NCBI GenBank assembly: GCA_019347855.1
Contig: JAHWKO010000066.1
Span: 1 to 13,567 of the forward strand
From: Actinomycetota bacterium
GTDB taxonomy: Bacteria > Actinomycetota > Nitriliruptoria > Nitriliruptorales > JAHWKO01
Direction of reading: 5' to 3'
DNA: 13,567 nucleotides
Shown here: positions 7,176 to 13,567 of the stretch, piece after piece
Layout of the letters: every line of letters starts with the position of its first letter
Numbering within the stretch: the stretch's first letter is position 1
Translations under genes and position numbers: made by a program
The notes under the pieces: model-generated
The model's database searches: none
The model's input: only the letters and a program-made list of their open reading frames with translations
What the model was told of the DNA's origin: nothing

Positions 7176-9379
7176 GCGCGACGGGCCGGTCGGGCCCCCG
7201 GGAACCCCAGGGGAGCGGTGCCCCCGCCGTCGGACGTCTGCGGGTGCTGCTCATGGGACCGGTCTTCGTCGCCGCGGTCCTGGTGACCGCCCTGGCCCCG
7301 CTCGAGGTCGTCCTCGGCGTGTCGCGGCTCGCTGTCTCCGCGATCCTGGTGACGGGGGCATGGATAAGCGTCCGGCGACTGGGCAGCGTCGACCTGGCGA
7401 CCGGGGCGGCAGCGCTGGCCGGAGCCCAGGTCGGTGGCGTCCTGACCGCACTGCTCGGCATCCCCGTCGGGCTGGGAGCGCTCCCGGCCGCGCTCTCCGG
7501 TGCGGTCGTCACGGGGGGCGTGGTCGCGATCGGGGCGCGTGTCGGACGGACCCTCTCCGGTCTGACGTCGCTCGCGATCGGGATCGGAGCTGTCGCGCTG
7601 TCTGCAGGGTCTCCGTCCCTCGGGGGGCGAGCGGGCTTCCACGCGGTCCCGCTGATCACCGGCTCGGATCGGGGTGACCTCGCGGTGGCGCTGGGGGCGC
7701 TCGGGGTGGTCGTCGCGGGGGCCGCGTGGTGGTCACGCCGGCGCTCGGCGTCGGGGGCGGTGGTCGCGGTCCGCGCCCCGCACGTCGCGGCCTCGTGCGG
7801 TCTCGACCCGGTACGCGTGGCGGCGGCCGGGGGAGCGGTGGCCGGCGCGATCCTCGGTATCGGTGGATGGCTACAGGCGACCGCTACGGGTTCGGTCATC
7901 CCGGCCGGCTTCGGACTCACCCTGTCCGCCCCCCTCGCCCTGGCTGCCCTGGTCGGTGGACGCACCGTCGGGTCGGGCGCGCTCGGGGCCGTCCTCGTGT
8001 TCGGGCCACAGACGCTGCTACCCACCGTCCCCGTCCTGGGCGATGCGCCCGTGCTGGTCGTGGGCGTCCTCGGACTCGGCGTCCTGGCGGTCCGTCCCGC
8101 AGGACTGCTGCAGCGGGACCCGTTGACCCCCCCCGCCGCCGCGCCCGAGGACGAGCCCTGGCACGACCCGGAGAGCGACGCAGGGAACCCGGACGTGCCC
8201 GCTGCCTCTGCGCTGGGGCCGGCCGGGTCGCCGCTCCCCCTCGTCATCGACGGTGTGGCGACCCCGGGGGGCACCGTCTCCCTCCGGGTCGATCCCGGCG
8301 AGATCGTCGCGGTCGTCGGACCGAACGGGTCGGGCAAGTCGACCCTGCTCGCCCGGATCGCCGGCCAACTTCCCACTGGAGGCTCGATCCGGACAGGGGA
8401 CCGGGAGGTGCCGCACGGAGCCGTCGCACGCGCGCGCGCCGGCATCGCCAGGACCTGGCAGCGGTCGCCGGACGTGCCCGCCGACGACGGGCTCGCGGTA
8501 GCCGTCAACGGCCCCGCCGGACGCGCGGCAGCCGCCGAGGCCCGCCGCCTCCTGGGCGGCCACGCCGAGACCCCCCACGGACAGGACCTCGTCCGCCTCG
8601 CCGCGCGACGCCCCGCGATCGCCCTGCTCGACGAGCCTGCCGCAGGCCTCCCCGGGGACGTCGCGGCGCAGCTGATCCGTGCGCTCGCTGCCGCCGGGAC
8701 CGCGGTGCTCGTCGCCGAGCACCGCCGCGAGCTGATCGCCGTGGCGGACCGGACGATCCCCCTGGACGTGGCCCGGCCAGGGACGCCCGACACGGACGTA
8801 CCACCTCCGGTGTCGGGACGTGGTGGCGACCACCTGTCCGTCACGGTCGGCGACACCACCGTCGAGGTCCCGCCCGGACAGGTCCGCCTCGTGGAGGGAC
8901 CGGACGCCCGGCGCGTCGCGGACGCGGTGCTCCGACCGGGTGGAGGACATCAGGTCGTGACGCTCGGCGGACAGCGACTCCCCGCGTCCGTCGCGGCGCG
9001 GGTCCGGCGAGGGCTCGGGGTGATCTCGGACGTCGCGCCACCCGCCGACGTCACGGTGCGCGACCACCTCGGCGCCATCGCCGGGACCGGACCCGCGGAC
9101 CGGTTGCTGGTCGGCGCCCCCCTGCTGGCCCACCGCGGGGACGACCCCACCGGCGTCCTGTCCGGTGGGGAACGACGCGTCCTCGCGTGGCTCGCCTGCC
9201 TCGTGACGGCCCCTTCCGCCGTGCTCCTGGATCGGGCCGGCGTCGGCCTGGACACCGCCACCCTCCGGTGGTGCGACGAGGTCGTGGCGACGTGGCGCGA
9301 GAACGGCGTCCCCGTCCTGGTCGCCGTGGGGCGTCCCGAGGAACGGCACTGGGACCCGGTGCGCGACGGTCGCGCGTGA
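7172..9379 (+). CDS. Fused LivM-like permease + two ABC ATPase domains
   Basis: A single 735-residue polypeptide. Residues 24-312 are a LivM-like permease (GSVDLATGAAALAG at 71-84 is the equivalent of the GQISLGHAAF segment). A Pro/acid-rich linker (314-355) follows, then ATPase domain 1 (about 357-535), a second linker (535-553), and ATPase domain 2 (about 554-730). Domain 1 has Walker A GPNGSGKST (383-391), a Q-loop in GIARTWQ (Gln430), Walker B IALLDEP (483-489) with Glu488, and switch His517 in VAEH. Its signature is only TPHGQD (467-472), and the region before it is shortened. Domain 2 has GPDARRVA (576-583) in place of Walker A, an intact LSGGE (663-667), LLDRAG with Arg688 replacing the catalytic Glu, and VAVGR with no switch histidine. 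LivM, LivG and LivF are normally three proteins. The GTG at 7172 gives a 4-base overlap with the LivH gene; a GTG at 7169 is equally possible. Confidence 0.9.
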   Translation: MSATGRSGPREPQGSGAPAVGRLRVLLMGPVFVAAVLVTALAPLEVVLGVSRLAVSAILVTGAWISVRRLGSVDLATGAAALAGAQVGGVLTALLGIPVGLGALPAALSGAVVTGGVVAIGARVGRTLSGLTSLAIGIGAVALSAGSPSLGGRAGFHAVPLITGSDRGDLAVALGALGVVVAGAAWWSRRRSASGAVVAVRAPHVAASCGLDPVRVAAAGGAVAGAILGIGGWLQATATGSVIPAGFGLTLSAPLALAALVGGRTVGSGALGAVLVFGPQTLLPTVPVLGDAPVLVVGVLGLGVLAVRPAGLLQRDPLTPPAAAPEDEPWHDPESDAGNPDVPAASALGPAGSPLPLVIDGVATPGGTVSLRVDPGEIVAVVGPNGSGKSTLLARIAGQLPTGGSIRTGDREVPHGAVARARAGIARTWQRSPDVPADDGLAVAVNGPAGRAAAAEARRLLGGHAETPHGQDLVRLAARRPAIALLDEPAAGLPGDVAAQLIRALAAAGTAVLVAEHRRELIAVADRTIPLDVARPGTPDTDVPPPVSGRGGDHLSVTVGDTTVEVPPGQVRLVEGPDARRVADAVLRPGGGHQVVTLGGQRLPASVAARVRRGLGVISDVAPPADVTVRDHLGAIAGTGPADRLLVGAPLLAHRGDDPTGVLSGGERRVLAWLACLVTAPSAVLLDRAGVGLDTATLRWCDEVVATWRENGVPVLVAVGRPEERHWDPVRDGRA
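8127..8134 (+). repeat. Run of eight C at the permease/ATPase junction
   Basis: Eight consecutive C encode part of Thr319-Pro320-Pro321 in the linker between the permease and the first ATPase domain. Homopolymers of this length are prone to slippage, in the cell or in sequencing. A one-base change here would end the permease without its ATPase domains. Confidence 0.7.
8786..8817 (+). repeat. Inverted repeat in the linker between the two ATPase domains
   Basis: Perfect 8-base arms, CCCGACAC (8786-8793) and GTGTCGGG (8810-8817), surround a 16-base loop. It falls exactly in the inter-domain linker of the fused transporter protein. It may be a scar of a former gene boundary or a chance palindrome. 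Confidence 0.4.
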
Positions 9380-9533
9380 CCCCGGCTGTCCTGCCGTACC
9401 GTTCCAGATGTCGAACGTTGCTGCCGAGGAACTAGTCACGCGCCGGGTCACGCATCGTGAGTGCCGGTGACGGACCGCAACCGTCTCGGGGCGTGCCTCG
9501 TTGGTACGCACGGGACGGTCGAGAGGAGGAACC
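9380..9533 (+). other. Intergenic region before the FN3 protein gene
   Basis: These 154 bases contain no credible gene. GTCACGC occurs twice in direct orientation (9435-9441 and 9447-9453, 12 bases apart), and a short GACGG/CCGTC inverted repeat lies at 9469-9485. A strong ribosome binding site, AGGAGG, ends at 9529. A promoter probably lies here because the transporter operon ends at 9379, but I see no clear -35/-10 pair and no obvious terminator. Confidence 0.5.
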
Positions 9534-10865
9534 GTGAGGCGGACCGCCGTCGCGACGTTGATCGCCCTCGCCGTGCTGACGTTGGGCGCGCTGCCCGCAT
9601 CCGCCGCGGTCACGATGACGATCGGCTCCCCGAGCGCGGGCCAGGAGATCAGCAGCGCGACCGCCACCCAGGTCCACATCCGCCGGCAGCTGTTCGACCC
9701 GTCCGTCTCCGATGTCGAGCTGCGGCTCGTCCGTGGTGGCACACCGACCGCCGGCGCGAAGCTGAGCTGCACGCAGGGGTGCAACGACAACGAACAGATC
9801 TGGGGGCAGCTGCAGCTCCAGCCCAGCTCACCCGACGAGTTCGGCGTCTCACACCCCCTGGCGAACGGGTCCTGGACCGTCCAATCACGCTGGCGCAACG
9901 GCAGCAACGGGAGCTGGTCCGCGTGGGGCGCCGACGTGCAGATCACCCTGTCGGTCCCGCCCTCCGCCGTCAGCGGCCTCGCCGCTGACGCCGATCTGCG
10001 CGACGTCACGCTCACGTGGCAGCGAGCCCCCGAACCCGACATCAGCGCGTACCGGATCCAACGTCGCCCCGACGGAGGCAGCTGGACGGTCGTGGACTCG
10101 ACGGACGGTTCCGCATCCAGCTACTCCGAGACCGTTCCGTCCGCCGGGGCCTACGAGTACCGCGTCGTCACGGTCCGCCCGAACGGGGACGGCGGGGCGC
10201 TCACGGCGACCTCCCAATCCGTCTCCGTGACGGCGACCTCACCCAGCCCGAGCCCGTCACCGACCGGTTCGAGCTCCGATGGGGGCGGGACGACGGGGGG
10301 CTCGACGGGAGGATCGTCGGGGGGATCGACCGGCGGTGTGCAGCAAGGTGACGACACCGGTGACGACACGACCGATGGTGGGACCGACAGCAGCGGCGAC
10401 GACGCCACCACGGGCGACGCCTCCGGGGAGCCGTCCGACGGCTCGTCGTCGGCGGACGGCAGCGGAGCTGGCGCCGAGGGCACCGGCGGTGACGCCGGCA
10501 GCACCTCGAACCGCAGCTACGGCCGTTCCCGGGTCGCCGCCCCTCCCGGCGCCCGCCAGGGTGCGTCGCTGGACGTCGACGCCGACCTGCCGGACCCCGA
10601 GGTCGCGCCGGAGGCCGAGGAGCGCTTCTTCGGCGAGGGCGAGGGCTTCAGCGAGGAGCTCGAGTACGGCGCGGCCGACGCTGTCCTGCCCGAACCGGAC
10701 GGCGAGCAGGACGCGGTCCTGCGGCGCATGCCCGGTGGGATCCAGGAGTTCATCGTGTCCCGCTTCGAGACCCGAACGCTGCTGACCTCGATCGCCGCTG
10801 GGTTACTCTTCGTGACACTGGGCCTGCACGTGTTCCGGTGGATGCGAGCCACCGCACACGAGTGA
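9534..10865 (+). CDS. Secreted FN3-domain protein with C-terminal membrane anchor, function unknown
   Basis: A 443-residue protein. It has a classic signal peptide (1-24) with cleavage expected after PASA; a beta-rich Ig-like region (25-140) with only two cysteines, Cys79 and Cys83; one fibronectin type III domain (about 143-232, with LTWQRAP, YRIQRR and AYEYRVVTV); and a long low-complexity linker (233-330) running from Ser-Pro repeats through Gly/Ser/Thr to Asp-rich sequence. An acidic region (345-395) precedes a membrane helix (about 414-433) ending in the basic tail RWMRATAHE. It should be anchored in the membrane with most of the chain outside, the linker perhaps spanning the wall. No LPxTG or LAxTG signal precedes the helix, so it is not an obvious sortase substrate. 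The GTG start at 9534 has AGGAGG four bases upstream and is fixed by the signal peptide. No enzymatic motif is visible. Confidence 0.88.
   Translation: MRRTAVATLIALAVLTLGALPASAAVTMTIGSPSAGQEISSATATQVHIRRQLFDPSVSDVELRLVRGGTPTAGAKLSCTQGCNDNEQIWGQLQLQPSSPDEFGVSHPLANGSWTVQSRWRNGSNGSWSAWGADVQITLSVPPSAVSGLAADADLRDVTLTWQRAPEPDISAYRIQRRPDGGSWTVVDSTDGSASSYSETVPSAGAYEYRVVTVRPNGDGGALTATSQSVSVTATSPSPSPSPTGSSSDGGGTTGGSTGGSSGGSTGGVQQGDDTGDDTTDGGTDSSGDDATTGDASGEPSDGSSSADGSGAGAEGTGGDAGSTSNRSYGRSRVAAPPGARQGASLDVDADLPDPEVAPEAEERFFGEGEGFSEELEYGAADAVLPEPDGEQDAVLRRMPGGIQEFIVSRFETRTLLTSIAAGLLFVTLGLHVFRWMRATAHE
10281..10309 (+). other. G-quadruplex-capable tract in the FN3 protein gene
   Basis: Four runs of at least three G occur on the coding strand with loops of one, five and six bases, and another run of six G follows at 10319-10324. 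This meets the usual G3+N1-7 pattern. It encodes part of the Gly/Ser/Thr linker, so codon composition alone could create it. Confidence 0.45.
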
Positions 10866-10890
10866 CCCGACGAGCGACGGGCGGACGCGG

Positions 10891-11340
10891 GTGGCAGATC
10901 CGATGGCGATGATCCACTGCGAGTGCGGCGAGCCGCTCGTGGACGACCTCGACCTCGCCCAGGTGAAGGTCGAGGAGGAGGAGATCCCGTTCCGCCGCGG
11001 CAGCGACTACGTGGCCTGTGCGAACTGCGGAGCGATGCGCAGCGTCACGTCCCTGCGGGCCGAGGCCGTGGCCGAGGGCGAGCTAGACCCCGAGGACGAA
11101 CCTGCGCCCAGGACGATCAGCAACCCCCTGCAGGAGGCCGCGGACGAGGCCCTGCGCGCGATCCAGGCGATGTCGGGCGGCAGTGGCGACGCGTGGGAGG
11201 GCGACTACGCGGACGTCGTGCTGTCCGCCCTCAGCGACATCCACCACGAGGAGGACGAGGACGTCCCGGAGGGACCTGAGGGCGACGACGAGGCCGACAT
11301 CGTCATCGCCTCGCCTGGCGAGGAGCCGTCCGAGGGCTGA
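10891..11340 (+). CDS. Small acidic protein with CxC/CxxC putative zinc ribbon, function unknown
   Basis: A 149-residue protein. Two cysteine pairs, CEC (Cys10, Cys12) followed by Gly-Glu and CANC (Cys43, Cys46) followed by Gly, resemble the two knuckles of a zinc ribbon about 30 residues apart. The remainder is rich in Glu and Asp, with an amphipathic helix candidate around 78-95 (NPLQEAADEALRAIQAM) and a strongly acidic tail. There is no signal peptide or membrane segment, so it is likely cytoplasmic. The gene starts 25 bases after the FN3 protein gene on the same strand and may be co-transcribed. I use the GTG at 10891; in-frame ATG codons at 10903 and 10909 are alternatives, and none has a strong ribosome binding site. 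All keep both cysteine pairs. I do not recognise the family. Confidence 0.78.
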   Translation: MADPMAMIHCECGEPLVDDLDLAQVKVEEEEIPFRRGSDYVACANCGAMRSVTSLRAEAVAEGELDPEDEPAPRTISNPLQEAADEALRAIQAMSGGSGDAWEGDYADVVLSALSDIHHEEDEDVPEGPEGDDEADIVIASPGEEPSEG

Positions 11341-11360
11341 CGACGGGTTCCCGCCGTCCG

Positions 11361-11380
11361 GTCGGGCACGTCAACCCGAC
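11361..11380. terminator. Hairpin between convergent genes, candidate two-way terminator
   Basis: GTCGGG (11361-11366) and CCCGAC (11375-11380) can pair around an eight-base loop that contains the helicase stop codon. A weaker GACGG/CCGTC pair lies just to the left at 11342-11358. The position between two converging genes, only 30 bases apart, fits a terminator used from both sides; no T-run is present. Confidence 0.4.
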
Positions 11381-13567
11381 GCCAGCAACGCCTCGAGGAC
11401 CGCGATCGCCCCCGCCTTGTCCAGCGGTTCGTTGCCGTTCCCGCACTTCGGGGAGTGCACGCACGAAGGACACCCGGCGCGACACCCGCAGCCGGCGACC
11501 GCGTCGCGGGTGGCCCGGACGTGCTCGTCGAAGCGGTGGTAGGAGCGTTCCGCGAGCCCCGCGCCTCCCGGGTAGCCGTCGTAGATGAACACCGTGGGCA
11601 GTTCGGTATCGGGGTGCAGGGCGGTCGACAGACCACCGATGTCCCAGCGGTCGCACAGCGCGATCAGGGGGAGCAGGCCGATCGCCGCGTGCTCGGCCGC
11701 GTGGAGCGACCCGGGGGTCCGCTCCGGCGCCACCCCGATCCCCCGCAGGAGGTCGACCGGGATCGTGTACCAGACGGCGACGGTGCGCAGGTGGGTCGGG
11801 GGCAGGTCGAGGTCGACGCGCTCGAGCACCTTGCGGGTCGACGGTTCGACCACGTCGTAGCCCGTGACCTGCTCGGTCACCTGCACGCGCCCGTAGCGCA
11901 GCTCGATCCGTCCCCGGGTGCTGGCGTCGAGCTCCTGCAGGACGCGGACGTCGGTGTCCGACCGCGCTCGTGTGGTGTGGTTGATCCGGGGTGCGTCGTG
12001 GGCGGTCGCGACGTGCCGTTCGAGATCGAGGTCCTCGATCTCCCAGGTGCGGCCCTGGTGGAGGTACACCGCGCCGGGGTGGACCTGCTTGAAGGCCCGT
12101 GACCCGTCGACGTCGCCGATGAGCGCCCCGGTCGCGACGTCCACGATCCTCGTCGTCGCGCCACCGGCGGACCGGATGTCGACCTCGCCGGCGGCCCGTT
12201 CCCGGCTCACCCAGAAGTGCCGTCCGCCACGTTCGCGGAGGATCCCCGCCTCGACGTCGTCGGCCAGCAGGTCGGGAGCCGAGGGGCCGAACCACCGCAC
12301 CGCTCCCTCGTCGTCGAGCGGTCGCTCCTGGCACGCGCACCGCAGGTGGGGGCCCAGCACGTACGGGTTCTCCGGGTCGACGATCGCGTCCTCCGGTGGT
12401 CGTTGCAGCAGCTCCTGCGGGTGGGCCACGAGGTACTGGTCCAGGGGATCGTCGTCGGCCACCAGCACCCCGGCGGCCGATCCTCCTGCGCGACCCGCGC
12501 GCCCCAACCGCTGCCAGAACGAGGCCGCGGTCCCGGGGTAGCCGGCGAGGACCACCGCATCCAGGCCGCCCACGTCGATGCCGAGCTCCAGCGCCTCGGT
12601 GGCGGCCAGCCCCAGGAGGTCCCCGGAGGTCAACCGTTGCTCCAGCTCCCGACGCTCGGCGGGGAGGTACCCGGCGCGGTAGGCCGCGATCGCACCCGCG
12701 AGCGCCTGCCCGTCCAGCCGGTCCCTCGCCACGACGGCCACCACCTCCGCGGCCCGCCGGCTCTTCGTGAACACCAGCGTCTGGACCTCGGCTCCGACGA
12801 GCGACGCCAGGAGCTCCCCGGCCTCTCCGATCGTGGAGCGACGGACCCCGGCTTCCTCGTCGAGGAACGGCGGCTGCCACAGCGCCACGTCGAGCGGCCC
12901 GCGCGGCGACCCGTCCTCGACGATGGCCTCGACATCGAGCCCCGTCAGCGTGCTCGCGTGTTCGCCGGGGTTCCCGATGGTCGCCGACGCCAGCACGAAC
13001 GTGGGGTCCGAGCCGTACCGCTCGCAGAGCCGCCGCAGGCGCCGCAGGATCAGCGCCACGTGCATCCCGAACACCCCGCGGGCGACGTGGCACTCGTCGA
13101 TCACGACGTACGCGAGGCGGTGCAGCAGGTCTCCCCAGGCTCCGTGGCCCGGCAGCAGCGAGTGGTGCAGCAGATCGGGGTTCGTGAGGACCCAGTTGGC
13201 GGTCCGGCGGATCGCGTCGCGCTCCGGGCGGGGGGTGTCGCCGTCCAGCGCCGCGGCCCGCACCTGCGGGAGCCGCCAGCTTCGGAGGGAGCGCAGCTGG
13301 TCCCGCGCCAGCGCCTTCGTCGGGGCGAGGTACAGGGCCGACGCCTTCTCGTCGGCCAGCAGCGTCTCCAGGATCGGCAGCTGGTAGCACAGCGTCTTCC
13401 CCGAGGCCGTACCCGTTGCGACCACCACGTGACGTCCGTCCCGCACCAGATCGAGCGATCGGCCCTGGTGGGTGTAGAGCTCGCTCACCTCGAAGAGCTC
13501 GAGCCGCCGCTGGAGGGCCTCTGGCAGGTCGTCCGGGACCCGCACGGTCCGGGCGCGGCGCTCGGGT
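11371..13567 (-). CDS. mrfA: MrfA/YprA-type DEAD/DEAH helicase with C-terminal cysteine cluster, 5' end probably beyond window
   Basis: At least 724 residues counted from a GTG at 13545. The frame stays open to the right edge, and the upstream residues PERRARTVRVPDD resemble the conserved lead-in of this family, so I treat the gene as truncated at its 5' end. Superfamily 2 motifs, numbered from that GTG, are: Q-like THQ (25-27), motif I ATGTASGKT (43-51), Ia APTKALARDQL (74-84), II DECH (150-153), III ASAT (186-189), IV LVFTKSRR (257-264), V ATEALELGID (315-324) and VI QRLGRAGRAG (345-354). The C-terminal DUF1998 region carries Cys686, Cys688, Cys692, Cys695 and Cys701 in GCGCRAGCPSC...CGNGN, the metal-binding cluster of MrfA-like proteins. 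In Bacillus, MrfA is a DNA helicase that acts in repair of mitomycin C damage with the exonuclease MrfB. No MrfB-like gene lies in the window. Confidence 0.93.
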   Translation of the reverse strand, partial: PERRARTVRVPDDLPEALQRRLELFEVSELYTHQGRSLDLVRDGRHVVVATGTASGKTLCYQLPILETLLADEKASALYLAPTKALARDQLRSLRSWRLPQVRAAALDGDTPRPERDAIRRTANWVLTNPDLLHHSLLPGHGAWGDLLHRLAYVVIDECHVARGVFGMHVALILRRLRRLCERYGSDPTFVLASATIGNPGEHASTLTGLDVEAIVEDGSPRGPLDVALWQPPFLDEEAGVRRSTIGEAGELLASLVGAEVQTLVFTKSRRAAEVVAVVARDRLDGQALAGAIAAYRAGYLPAERRELEQRLTSGDLLGLAATEALELGIDVGGLDAVVLAGYPGTAASFWQRLGRAGRAGGSAAGVLVADDDPLDQYLVAHPQELLQRPPEDAIVDPENPYVLGPHLRCACQERPLDDEGAVRWFGPSAPDLLADDVEAGILRERGGRHFWVSRERAAGEVDIRSAGGATTRIVDVATGALIGDVDGSRAFKQVHPGAVYLHQGRTWEIEDLDLERHVATAHDAPRINHTTRARSDTDVRVLQELDASTRGRIELRYGRVQVTEQVTGYDVVEPSTRKVLERVDLDLPPTHLRTVAVWYTIPVDLLRGIGVAPERTPGSLHAAEHAAIGLLPLIALCDRWDIGGLSTALHPDTELPTVFIYDGYPGGAGLAERSYHRFDEHVRATRDAVAGCGCRAGCPSCVHSPKCGNGNEPLDKAGAIAVLEALLASG

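Noticed and set aside
6970..8859. A 629-residue minus-strand open frame antisense to the fused transporter
   Set aside because: Composition is Ala/Pro/Arg/Ser/Thr-rich without motifs, as expected for a GC-rich shadow frame; the plus-strand frame has clear ABC motifs.
8018..10042. A 674-residue minus-strand open frame spanning the ABC gene end, the intergenic region and the FN3 gene start
   Set aside because: It shows no recognisable domain and runs antisense to two well-supported genes and their ribosome binding site.
10684..10704. LPEPDG in the FN3 protein as a sortase signal
   Set aside because: It lacks Thr-Gly and lies about 25 residues before the membrane helix, not next to it as a sorting signal would.
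11303..13390. A second long minus-strand frame overlapping the helicase gene
   Set aside because: It is an Arg/Gly/Ala/Pro-rich shadow. The overlapping frame contains all the helicase motifs and the cysteine cluster.

Overview
The window is about 13.5 kb of very GC-rich DNA. GTG and TTG starts are common, genes are tightly packed, and the content (a class E sortase, a MoxR/DUF58/transglutaminase operon, an MrfA-type helicase) points to an actinobacterium, possibly a deep-branching lineage. I cannot name the genus. There are no RNA genes, insertion sequences, phage genes or CRISPR arrays, so it looks like ordinary chromosome.

Layout: (1) 1-3929, minus strand: a three-gene operon of MoxR AAA+ ATPase, DUF58 protein and TgpA-like membrane transglutaminase. 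Its genes are joined by a 4-base overlap and a 2-base gap, and the last gene runs off the left edge. (2) 3930-4118: a divergent intergenic region with a perfect inverted repeat. (3) 4119-4883, plus strand: a class E sortase followed by a hairpin. (4) 4964-9379, plus strand: a branched-chain amino acid (Liv) type ABC importer condensed into three genes: a lipoprotein binding protein, a LivH-like permease, and one 735-residue polypeptide joining a LivM-like permease to two nucleotide-binding domains. (5) 9534-11340, plus strand: a secreted, FN3-containing protein with a C-terminal membrane anchor, then a small CxC/CxxC putative zinc-ribbon protein of unknown function. (6) 11371 to the right edge, minus strand: an MrfA/YprA-type DEAD/DEAH helicase with a C-terminal cysteine cluster, convergent with the previous gene and probably continuing past the edge.

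The most unusual item is the fused permease-ATPase-ATPase protein. Its two ATPase halves are degenerate in a complementary way. The first keeps Walker A, Walker B with glutamate and the switch histidine but has lost the LSGGQ signature and part of the helical subdomain. The second has lost Walker A, the catalytic glutamate and the switch histidine but keeps LSGGE. Folded together they could form exactly one complete ATP site, as in asymmetric ABC exporters, but here inside an importer-type single chain. The sequence shows the motif pattern; that it works this way is inference.

The MoxR/DUF58/transglutaminase genes probably act together at the membrane: in this family MoxR is a chaperone-like ATPase, while DUF58 and the transglutaminase act on unknown partners. 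The sortase implies cell-surface protein anchoring, but no sortase substrate is encoded in the window.
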